From: Anaerofustis butyriciformans
GTDB lineage: Bacteria; Bacillota; Clostridia; Eubacteriales; Anaerofustaceae
Direction of reading: 5' to 3'
Assembly (NCBI RefSeq): GCF_036289385.1
Contig: NZ_JAYFFH010000002.1
Location: forward strand, 248,001 to 312,000
DNA: 64,000 nucleotides
The position numbers and the translations under genes were made by a program. Shown piece by piece: positions 41,071 to 48,678 of the stretch; position 1 is the first letter of the stretch; every line of letters starts with the position of its first letter. The notes under the pieces are model-generated. The model saw only the letters and a program-made list of their open reading frames with translations. It searched no databases and was not told the DNA's origin.

Positions 41071-43155
41071 ATGAGCGCAATACCTGAGTTCTTTGGTTGT
41101 AAAGTTTTCAATGATACTACAATGAAAGAAAAATTACCTAAAGATACATATAACAAATTAAAGAAGACTATTGAAGAAGGCAAAAAATTAGATATAAGCA
41201 TTGCAAATGCAGTAGCCCATGCAATGAAAGAGTGGGCTCTTGAAAATGGTTGTACACATTATACTCACTGGTTCCAACCAATGACAAGTTTAACAGCAGA
41301 AAAACATGATGCTTTTATAGTTCCTGACGGAGATAAAGTTGTACTTAGATTATCAGGTAAAGAATTATTACAAGCAGAACCTGATGCTTCATCTTTCCCA
41401 TCAGGAGGACTTAGAGCAACAAATGAAGCGAGAGGATACACAGTTTGGGATCCTACAAGTTATGCTTTTATTAAAGATAATACTTTATGTATTCCTGCAA
41501 TTTTCTGTTCTTATAACGGTGAAGTTCTTGATAAAAAAGCTCCGCTTCTTAAATCTATTGAAGCAATCAGTAATCAAACAAAAAGATTATTAAAACTTCT
41601 TGGAAAAGAATGCAGTGGTGCTGATACTTCAGTTGGAGCAGAACAAGAATACTTTATTATCTCAGAAGAAATGTATAAGAAAAGACCTGACCTTATTTAT
41701 ACAGGAAGAACATTATTTGGTTCACCTTCTCCTAAAGGTCAAGAACTTGATGACCATTACTTTGGTTCAATAAAAGCAAAAATCTTAGAATATATGGAAG
41801 ACTTGGATAAGAGCCTTTGGGAATTTGGTATTACTGCGAAGACAAGACATAACGAAGTAGCTCCTGCACAACATGAACTTGCGCCTGTTTATTCATCAAC
41901 AAATACAGCAACAGACCAAAATCAAATCATGATGGAAATGATGAAAAAAATTGCAAGAAAACATGGACTTGTATGTTTACTTCATGAAAAACCATTTGAG
42001 GGCATTAACGGAAGCGGTAAACATAATAACTGGTCAATTACAACAAAAGAAGGAGAAAATATCCTATCTCCGGGAAATGACCCTAAACAAAATATGCAAT
42101 TCTTACTTGTTCTTGCCGCTGTAGTAAAAGCTGTTGATGAACATCAAGATTTACTTAGAATTTCAGTAGCAACAGCAGGTAACGACCACAGACTCGGTGC
42201 AAACGAAGCTCCTCCTGCAATTATCTCTATATTCCTTGGAGATGATTTAAAAGGTGTAGTTGACGCAATTATTTCTGATAATGACTATAAGAGCGAAGGA
42301 AAAACAAAATTCTCTCTTGGAGCAACAGTTCTTCCTGACTTAACAAAAGATACAACAGACAGAAACAGAACATCTCCATTTGCATTTACAGGAAATAAAT
42401 TTGAATTTAGAATGGTAGGTTCTAAAGACTCAGTTGCTTGTCCTAATATGATTTTAAATACAATTGTTGCAGATGCATTTAGTGATTTCTCAGATAGATT
42501 AGAAAAAGATAATTCAGAAGAAGCAATCAAAGCTTTAATTAAAGAAACATTTACTAATCATCAAAGAATTATCTTCAACGGAGACGGATATTCTGATGAA
42601 TGGGTAGAAGAAGCAGCTAAAAGAAAACTTCTAAATTTAAGAACAAGTGCTGAAGCAATTCCTTATTATAGAAAAGAAGAAAATGTTAAATTATTTGAAA
42701 AACATAAAGTTCTTTCAAAAGATGAACTTGAAAGTAGAACAGAAGTATTACTTGAAGACTATTCAAATGTTTTATCTATTGAAGCAAAAGCTACAATAGA
42801 AATGGCAAAAAATGCTATCTTACCTGCATGTATTGCATATGTAAAAGAAGTTGCAGAAACACTTCAAGTAAAACAAGCAGCTTGCCCAAGTGCAAACAAC
42901 AAAGTAGAAGAAGATACTGTTGTAAAAGTAAGTGATTTGAATGTAAAATTATATGAAGCAATCAATGAGTTACAAAAAGGATTAGAAGAAGCTGAAAGCG
43001 TACAAAATGCAGAACAAAGAGCAATGGCATTTAAAGAAAAAGTATTTGAAAATATGGAAGAAGTAAGAAAATATGCAGATGAACTTGAAACAATTGTAGA
43101 TAAGAAGTTCTGGCCATATCCATCTTACGGTGAAATTTTATTCAGCGTTCAATAA
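41071..43155 (+). CDS. glnN: Glutamine synthetase type III
   Basis: This 694-residue enzyme is of the large GSIII class: EFFGCKVFND start, family-specific THWFQPMTSLTAEKHD, GAEQEYFIISEEM metal site, TKTRHNEVAPAQHELAP-like core (ARTRHNEVAPAQ type) and INGSGKHNNWSI for nucleotide binding. It is a second ammonia-assimilating glutamine synthetase besides GlnA. It has its own promoter and ANTAR-type leader and precedes amt, so it belongs to the same regulon. Confidence 0.96.
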   Translation: MSAIPEFFGCKVFNDTTMKEKLPKDTYNKLKKTIEEGKKLDISIANAVAHAMKEWALENGCTHYTHWFQPMTSLTAEKHDAFIVPDGDKVVLRLSGKELLQAEPDASSFPSGGLRATNEARGYTVWDPTSYAFIKDNTLCIPAIFCSYNGEVLDKKAPLLKSIEAISNQTKRLLKLLGKECSGADTSVGAEQEYFIISEEMYKKRPDLIYTGRTLFGSPSPKGQELDDHYFGSIKAKILEYMEDLDKSLWEFGITAKTRHNEVAPAQHELAPVYSSTNTATDQNQIMMEMMKKIARKHGLVCLLHEKPFEGINGSGKHNNWSITTKEGENILSPGNDPKQNMQFLLVLAAVVKAVDEHQDLLRISVATAGNDHRLGANEAPPAIISIFLGDDLKGVVDAIISDNDYKSEGKTKFSLGATVLPDLTKDTTDRNRTSPFAFTGNKFEFRMVGSKDSVACPNMILNTIVADAFSDFSDRLEKDNSEEAIKALIKETFTNHQRIIFNGDGYSDEWVEEAAKRKLLNLRTSAEAIPYYRKEENVKLFEKHKVLSKDELESRTEVLLEDYSNVLSIEAKATIEMAKNAILPACIAYVKEVAETLQVKQAACPSANNKVEEDTVVKVSDLNVKLYEAINELQKGLEEAESVQNAEQRAMAFKEKVFENMEEVRKYADELETIVDKKFWPYPSYGEILFSVQ

Positions 43156-43181
43156 AAATAAATAATAAATAATCAAATTTG

Positions 43182-43222
43182 ACACAAAGGCGTGTATGTA
43201 TTATTACATATACGCCTTTTTA
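43182..43222 (+). promoter_or_regulatory. ANTAR-type attenuator between glnN and amt
   Basis: Hairpin ACAC-AAAGGC-GTGT (43182-43195) carries the same AAAGGC loop as the glnN leader and overlaps a 15-base-pair terminator stem (AAAGGCGTGTATGTA with its complement) and T-run. It would terminate glnN transcripts unless the ANTAR protein holds the small hairpin. Confidence 0.8.
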
Positions 43223-43250
43223 TTTTATATATTTTAGGAGGAAAAGAAAA

Positions 43251-44981
43251 ATGGGAACAACATTTAGTGCTCTTGATACAATTTGAGTATTACTTGGAGC
43301 AATATTGGTATTTTGGATGCAAGCAGGATTTGCAATGGTAGAAGGAGGTTTTACCAGAGCAAAAAACGCAGGTAACATTATTATGAAAAACTTAATGGAC
43401 TTTGTTCTTGGTACCATTATTCTCTGGGTACTTGGTTTTGGTATAATGATGGGTGATGATATCGGAGGAATTATAGGTAAGGTAGATTTCTTTATTAGAG
43501 GAAATTATGATAGTACTTTCCCTACAATGGCCTTTATTATTTTCCAAACTGTATTTTGCGCAACGTCTGCTACAATTGTATCCGATGCAATGGCAGAAAG
43601 AACAAAGTTTATTGCATATTTAATTTACTCGGCTGTAATCAGCGCAATTATTTATCCAATTTCAGGTCACTGGATTTGGGGTGGTGGCTGGTTAAGTCAA
43701 CTTGGTTTTCATGATTTTGCCGGTTCAACTGCGGTGCATATGGTAGGAGGAATATCTGCTTTGGTAGGTGCTAAAATTCTTGGTGCAAGACTTGGTAAGT
43801 ATGATAAAAATGGAAAGAGTAAAGCTATTCCTGGACATAATATTGCAATAGGTGCCCTTGGCGTATTTATTTTATGGATGGGTTGGTTTGGATTTAATGG
43901 TTGTTCAACAGTTGCAATGTCAACAGATGCGGATATGGTTTCTGCGTCAACAATTTTCGTAACAACAAACATGGCAGCAGCAGCTGCTGCATTAATGAGT
44001 TTAATTGTTACTTGGGTTAGATACGGAAAACCTGATGTTTCAATGACTCTAAACGGTGCTTTAGCAGGGCTTGTTGCTATTACAGCAGGTTGTGATATGG
44101 TTTCTACTACAGGTGTTTTCTTTATTGGAGCAATCGCAGGTGTGCTTGTTGTATTTGCAGTTGAATTTATTGATCATAAATTAAAAATTGATGACCCTGT
44201 TGGTGCAATTGCGGTTCATGGGTGTTGCGGTGCGACAGGAACACTTTTAACAGGATTATTCTCAGTTGAAGGTGGTTTATTCTATGGTGGTGGAATTAAC
44301 ATGTTCCTAACACAACTTGTAGGTGTTGTAAGTGTAGCAGTTTATGTATTTATCGCAATGTTTATTGTATTTAAGATAATTGATAAAACAGTAGGTTTAA
44401 GGGCAAGCAAAGAAGAAGAAATTTTGGGACTTGACATAACGGAACACGGACTTGTAAGCGCATATGCAGACTTTGCTCCTGCAGGAGATTTCTATTATTC
44501 ATTAGATGATGAAAGTGAATTGCTTGGTGTTGAAACACCTGCTCCTTTAGCTAAAGAAGTTAAACCTGCTATTCAAACAACAACTGAAGGAGATAATATC
44601 AAAGTTACAAAACTTGACAGTGGTATAAGTAAAGTTACTATAGTAATTAATAAAGATAAATTTGGAGCTTTAAAAGCTGCAATGCAAAAAATCGGTGTTA
44701 CAGGTATGACAGTAACAAATGTTCTTGGATGTGGTGTCCAAAAAGGTAGAAAACATTTCTATCGTGGTAGTGAAGTAGAATCTATTTTACTTCCTAAATT
44801 AAAGGTAGAAATCGTAGTTGCGGCGGTTCCTGTAAGAGAAGTTATTGATGAAGCTAAAAAGGCTTTATATACAGGTAATATCGGCGATGGTAAAATCTTC
44901 GTTTACGGACTTGATAATGTTGTTAAAATAAGAACAGGTGAAGAAGGCTTTGATGCCCTACAAGAACCTGAAGAAGAATAA
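43251..44981 (+). CDS. amt: Ammonium transporter fused to a PII domain, with in-frame TGA at codon 12
   Basis: ATG 43251 follows an ideal AGGAGGAAAAG site and opens an Amt protein whose twelfth codon is TGA (43284-43286). The frame then stays open for 564 codons to TAA. The TGA falls in DTI-[*]-VLLGAILVFWMQAG, where relatives carry Trp. Eleven Amt helices (GGISALVGAKILG and so on) are followed at about residue 448 by a PII/GlnK domain. Its T-loop reads YRGSEVESILLPK, lacking the uridylylated Tyr. Starting instead at TTG 43305 would remove half of helix 1. The gene is either recoded, read through, or newly broken. Confidence 0.85.
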
Positions 44982-44989
44982 TAATAATG

Positions 44990-45022
44990 AAAAGGCTTGT
45001 ACTAATGTACAAGCCTTTTTTA
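44990..45022 (+). terminator. Terminator after amt
   Basis: AAAAGGCTTGTAC/GTACAAGCCTTTT stem with TAAT loop and a T-run. Confidence 0.85.
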
Positions 45023-45146
45023 TTTGTTTAATAAGCATCTATACATTTTAATTAAGTAAAATTTCCCTTTGCAAATTTTTTCAGTATTGTAAAATATTTT
45101 ACTCTACTTTAAACTGTAATTAAGAAAAGACTAAGGAGAATAGAAT

Positions 45147-46196
45147 ATGAAAGCAGTAATTTTTAATGGACCAAATGATTTTTATTATGGGGATATTGAA
45201 ACACCTAAATGTCCTGAAAACGGGGTGCTTATAAAAGTTATATCAGTAGGTCTTTGCGGTTCTGATATAAGAACTTTTACTTCAGGACACAAAAAGGTAA
45301 AACCTCCTTTTGTTATTGGACATGAAGTTGCGGGAATTATTGAAAAAAGTGACAGTGAATATTATAAAGAAGGTCAAAAGGTTATGTTAAATCCTGGTAT
45401 TACATGCGGAAAATGCAGTTATTGTACATCGGATAAACATATTAAAAACCTTTGTAAAAATATTACTGTACCGGGAATGAATTTTTATGGAGGATATGCT
45501 CAGTATATGGCTGTTCCTGCAGTTGGTTCAACTCCTGAATTTTTACATATTTTACCTGATGATTTTAATTTGGATCTTGCTCCTTTATCAGAAACATTGG
45601 CAAGCGTATATTCAACACATGATTTTATCAATGTAACAAAAGGGGACACTGTTCTTGTAATAGGTGCAGGTCCGCTTGGAAATTTGCATAGTGCAATGGC
45701 GAAATTAAGAGGAGCAAAAAAAGTTATATTATCAGAAGTAAATCAACCAAGACTTGATAAAGCAAAAAGATTTGATTATATAGATGTGTTCGTAAATCCA
45801 ACAAAAGAAAGTTTGGAAGAAGTTGTTATGAGAGAAACAAATGGGGATGGGGTAGATGTTGCAATTACAGCATGTCCTGTAGGTTCTGCGCAGGAAGAGG
45901 CGACTCATTATCTTCGTCCAAGAGGAAAACTTTTATTATTCGGTGGACTTCCTCATGATAACTGCCGTGTAAATTTTGACAGCAATTTAATTCATTATAA
46001 AGAACTTCAACTTTGTGGAGGTTATAGCTTTGATCCTGCTTCTTTTAAATCTGCACTTGATTTAATAGTAGAAGGAAAAATTGATGCAAGCAAATTTGTT
46101 ACTCATACAATTCCTTTAAAAGAAATAAAACATGGCATTGAAATGACAAGAACAGGGGAAGCTATAAAAGTAATTTTAAAGCCATGGGAAGAATAA
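45147..46196 (+). CDS. Zinc-dependent medium-chain alcohol dehydrogenase
   Basis: This 349-residue dehydrogenase has the catalytic zinc site (LCGSDIRTF and GHEVAG), a structural-zinc cysteine cluster (CGKCSYCTSDKHIKNLC) and the NAD-binding GAGPLGNLHSAMA. The pattern is closest to sorbitol/threonine dehydrogenase-like polyol dehydrogenases. It stands alone with a GGAG site and is followed by a terminator. The substrate is not predictable. Confidence 0.92.
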   Translation: MKAVIFNGPNDFYYGDIETPKCPENGVLIKVISVGLCGSDIRTFTSGHKKVKPPFVIGHEVAGIIEKSDSEYYKEGQKVMLNPGITCGKCSYCTSDKHIKNLCKNITVPGMNFYGGYAQYMAVPAVGSTPEFLHILPDDFNLDLAPLSETLASVYSTHDFINVTKGDTVLVIGAGPLGNLHSAMAKLRGAKKVILSEVNQPRLDKAKRFDYIDVFVNPTKESLEEVVMRETNGDGVDVAITACPVGSAQEEATHYLRPRGKLLLFGGLPHDNCRVNFDSNLIHYKELQLCGGYSFDPASFKSALDLIVEGKIDASKFVTHTIPLKEIKHGIEMTRTGEAIKVILKPWEE

Positions 46197-46200
46197 AATA

Positions 46201-46228
46201 AAGAGCAGGACAACCTGCTCTTTTTTTT
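46201..46228 (+). terminator. Terminator after the alcohol dehydrogenase
   Basis: AAGAGCAGG/CCTGCTCTT stem with a run of eight T's. Confidence 0.85.
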
Positions 46229-46332
46229 GGTAAACATGAAAATTATTGATAATAGTTTTGTTATTTTATTAATATAATTATAATCTATTGACAAATGGGG
46301 TATAATATATTAAAATATTATAGCATATTCAC

Positions 46333-46417
46333 GGGGGAGTGCCCGAGTGGCTAAAGGGGGCGGACTGTAAATCCGTTGGCTCAGCCTACAATGGTTCGAA
46401 TCCATTCTCCCCCACCA
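46333..46417 (+). tRNA. tRNA-Tyr (anticodon GTA)
   Basis: The 85-base type II tRNA has a GGGGGAG/CTCCCCC acceptor stem, anticodon loop CTGTAAA with GTA, a long variable arm (about TTGGCTCAGCCTAC), the GGTTCGAATCC T-loop and an encoded CCA end. Confidence 0.97.
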
Positions 46418-46427
46418 TTTTTATAAG

Positions 46428-46452
46428 TACCGAATAGTCGGTATTTTTTTTA
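46428..46452 (+). terminator. Terminator after tRNA-Tyr
   Basis: TACCGA/TCGGTA stem and seven T's just after the tRNA, touching the 3' end of the convergent flavodoxin-fold gene. Confidence 0.75.
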
Positions 46453-46995
46453 TGCATTTTTTCCCATTGTAATTGCTTTATTTATTATATTTTCATTACT
46501 TAAAATATCTTTTACGTTTGTTACGTTTGTTGCACATAAATGTCCCATAAGTTTTACACCTTCAAAACATGATATCCAGCCTTCAATTTCTTTTAATATT
46601 ATATTTATTGCACTTTCTTCTTCATCGGCACATGAGGCAAGTAGATATATTTCTTTGAAATTATATTTCATTGCAAATACTGGGTTCATTCTATCTAGGA
46701 AATTTTTTAACTGTCCGCACATTGTGTAATAATAAACAGGTGTTGTAAACACAATTGCATCGGCATTTTTAAATTTATCTAAAAGTAATTTAGCATCGTC
46801 ATTTATAACGCATTTATGTTCCTTTTGACAGTATAGACATCCTCTGCAAAAGTTTATATTGTAATTTCTTAAATATACAATTTCGACAATATGTCCTTTT
46901 TCTTCTGCTCCTTTTTTAAAATTTTCAGCCAATATTTCTGAATTTCCCCCTTTTCTCATTGTGGAAGAAATAATTAAAATATTCTTTTTTTTCAT
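46450..46995 (-). CDS. Flavodoxin-fold NAD(P)H-dependent FMN reductase-like protein
   Basis: This 181-residue protein has the FMN phosphate loop SSTMRKGGNSEILAENF at the N-terminus, the ring-contacting TPVYYYTMCGQLKNFLDR and an inserted Cys cluster CRGCLYCQKEHKC that resembles iron-sulfur flavoproteins. It probably uses FMN, possibly with an Fe-S centre, in redox stress or thiol chemistry. It follows the cyclophilin-like gene by four bases in a two-gene operon. Confidence 0.88.
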   Translation of the reverse strand: MKKKNILIISSTMRKGGNSEILAENFKKGAEEKGHIVEIVYLRNYNINFCRGCLYCQKEHKCVINDDAKLLLDKFKNADAIVFTTPVYYYTMCGQLKNFLDRMNPVFAMKYNFKEIYLLASCADEEESAINIILKEIEGWISCFEGVKLMGHLCATNVTNVKDILSNENIINKAITMGKNA

Positions 46996-46999
46996 ACTT

Positions 47000-47503
47000 T
47001 TACTTCTTTACTTTAATATGTACTTGAACTTCATTTTTATTTGTAAAATTGTCTTCATCCAGATTTTCTATTACTCCGATTTTGGTATATTGATATGAAG
47101 TGTCAAAATCCTTATAGAATATAACCAGAGTATCTGCACCGTAGAGCATAACATCACCTTTTTTTATCTTTCCTACATTATATTCATCCGTAGGAAGAGA
47201 GGATGATAAATTATAATACTTTTCATTTTGGTTAAAATCCTGCATTGTAATATTTAATGGAAGAATTTTTATAAGTTCCTTTGTCGTTTGATTGTTTTCT
47301 ACATTTAAAACATAATCTTTACCGTCGATATTTATGCTTAATGACTGAATATTTTCGGTATTTGATGTGTTTTTTGCTATATCTGTTGTTCCACTCATTA
47401 TCTTGTTTTCTTTTTTGTCAGAAGATTTATCATTTTTATAATTTATAAAAATTAAACATATAAATATAAGTAAAATAATAAATATAAAGATGAATTTCTT
47501 CAT
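47000..47503 (-). CDS. Membrane-anchored cyclophilin-like domain protein
   Basis: This 167-residue protein has an N-terminal anchor helix (FIFIFIILLIFICLIFIN), a Lys/Asn-rich linker and a cyclophilin-like beta-barrel domain (about 50-167; SLSINIDGKDYVL, GDVMLYGADTLVIFY). Such domains often sit with flavodoxin-type reductases, as here. It is extracytoplasmic. No peptidyl-prolyl isomerase active residues can be assigned. Confidence 0.8.
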   Translation of the reverse strand: MKKFIFIFIILLIFICLIFINYKNDKSSDKKENKIMSGTTDIAKNTSNTENIQSLSINIDGKDYVLNVENNQTTKELIKILPLNITMQDFNQNEKYYNLSSSLPTDEYNVGKIKKGDVMLYGADTLVIFYKDFDTSYQYTKIGVIENLDEDNFTNKNEVQVHIKVKK

Positions 47504-47568
47504 GATTACCTCCTTTTTATTTTACTTTACTATATGGACTTAACTCCAAGTCAAGAGAAAATAAAAAA

Positions 47569-47596
47569 AACACTTCATTTAAGAAGTGTTTTTTTA
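47569..47596. terminator. Terminator hairpin
   Basis: AACACTTC/GAAGTGTT stem with T-runs on both sides, beyond the end of the decayed fragment at 47599. Confidence 0.65.
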
Positions 47597-47598
47597 TA

Positions 47599-47693
47599 TT
47601 AATACATTCCGATACTAAATAAGTAAGCAATTACTACGGCTATTGGACCTGTTATAATTTTGTATAAAACAACCGCTATACTTGCGTTAATAG
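47599..47693 (-). pseudogene. Orphan C-terminal tail of a membrane protein
   Basis: An open minus-strand stretch encodes about 30 hydrophobic residues (INASIAVVLYKIITGPIAVV...) ending in a proper TAA, with a stop codon immediately upstream and no start. It looks like the last membrane helix of a lost transporter. The family is not recognisable. Confidence 0.5.
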
Positions 47694-47736
47694 CTTATGC
47701 AGTTATTAAATAAACCTTACATGCAATGATCATTTA

Positions 47737-47901
47737 ATGTCATTAGACTTGAATGAAATAAAAAAGATAAAAGAAGTTGTTGCCGTTGCCGGAGGAGTTG
47801 AAAAAGCCGACAGTATATATACAGCAATAAGGTGTAATTATATTGATTCCCTTATCACAGATGTAAATACGGCAAAAAAACTTATTTCACTTGCAAGATA
47901 A
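47737..47901 (+). pseudogene. C-terminal remnant of a SorC/DeoR-type sugar-binding regulator
   Basis: A 54-codon plus-strand frame encodes VVAVAGGVEKADSIYTAIR and NYIDSLITDVNTA, the conserved C-terminal effector-binding segment of SorC-family regulators, and ends in TAA before a terminator. No ribosome site or DNA-binding domain precedes it, so it is the remnant of a deleted gene. The frame itself is undamaged, suggesting a fairly recent deletion. Confidence 0.65.
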
Positions 47902-47902
47902 A

Positions 47903-47927
47903 ACACCGCTTAAGCGGTGTTTTTTTA
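47903..47927. terminator. Terminator after the regulator remnant
   Basis: ACACCGCTTAAGCGGTGT, a perfect inverted repeat with a T-run, overlapping the 3' end of the convergent small gene. Confidence 0.8.
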
Positions 47928-48098
47928 ATGCACTATTATAAAATAAATTACATATATCCATCCTAAAAGTCCATGTATTATCGCCCAGAATATAGAATGC
48001 CAAGTGGTATAACTTATAACCATTGCAAGGGCACTTCCGAATGAAATACCTGACTTTACGGTTTTTTTAATGATAGTCGTTGTGTTTCCTGTTTCCAT
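47925..48098 (-). CDS. Small conserved membrane protein, 57 residues
   Basis: ATG ending at 48098 follows an AGAGGAATAA-like site and opens 57 codons ending in TAA. The protein has a short charged start (METGNTTTIIKKTVK) and two hydrophobic helices joined by the striking motif TTWHSIFWAIIHGLLGW, rich in Trp and His. I recall similar tiny Trp/His-rich membrane proteins in other Firmicutes, all of unknown function. It lies just downstream of the rhodanese gene in the same direction. Confidence 0.7.
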   Translation of the reverse strand: METGNTTTIIKKTVKSGISFGSALAMVISYTTWHSIFWAIIHGLLGWIYVIYFIIVH

Positions 48099-48117
48099 AA
48101 TTATTCCTCTTTTTTAT

Positions 48118-48513
48118 TTATTTTGTTACTGTTTCATATGGCCAGTTCATAATTCCGCCCATATCATATACGTTTTTGTATCCTATGTTTATAAGTTTCA
48201 TTGCGGCTTTTTTACTTCTTGCACCGCTTCTACAGTATACGATTATTTTTTGATTTAAGTTACTAACTTCTTTTAATTTTTCATTTCCTATGGTTTCGTT
48301 TGGAATTAATACAGCGTTTTTAATATGAGATGTATTATATTCATCTTCTGTTCTTACGTCAATTGTGATTACATCTTCTTTTTCCATCATTTCTTTTGCT
48401 TCATCTACAGTAATTTTATTATAGTTTGATGTAGGTTCTTCTTTTGTAGTAAGAAATTTAAAACTTATAAATAATAAAAGTGTAATAAGTAATATAACGA
48501 TAATAGTTTTCAT
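48118..48513 (-). CDS. Membrane-anchored rhodanese-domain protein
   Basis: This 131-residue protein starts at ATG 48513 behind AAGGAGAAA, with an N-terminal anchor helix (IIVILLITLLLFISF) and a single rhodanese domain facing outward. The active-site Cys sits in IVYCRSGARSK. It would handle sulfur as a persulfide. A longer frame to 48543 lacks a ribosome site. It appears to be the first gene of a two-gene unit with the small membrane protein. Confidence 0.9.
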   Translation of the reverse strand: MKTIIVILLITLLLFISFKFLTTKEEPTSNYNKITVDEAKEMMEKEDVITIDVRTEDEYNTSHIKNAVLIPNETIGNEKLKEVSNLNQKIIVYCRSGARSKKAAMKLINIGYKNVYDMGGIMNWPYETVTK

Positions 48514-48678
48514 TGTTTTCTCCTTATATATTTTGTATAGCAAATATTATCACAAATTAAATTCTTTTTAAATAAAAAAATATAATTAATGGAAAAATTT
48601 TCGTATTGAATAAAATATAAAAAAGTAATATAATTTATTAGAACATATGTTTCAAATAAATGTTTGATAGGTGATGTT

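Noticed and set aside
43284..43286. TGA in amt read as selenocysteine
   Set aside because: Relatives have Trp, not Cys, at this position, and the bases after the TGA show no obvious SECIS-like hairpin.
43305..44981. amt starting at TTG 43305 downstream of the TGA
   Set aside because: It has no ribosome site and removes half of helix 1, while ATG 43251 has an ideal site and reads in the family sequence before the TGA.
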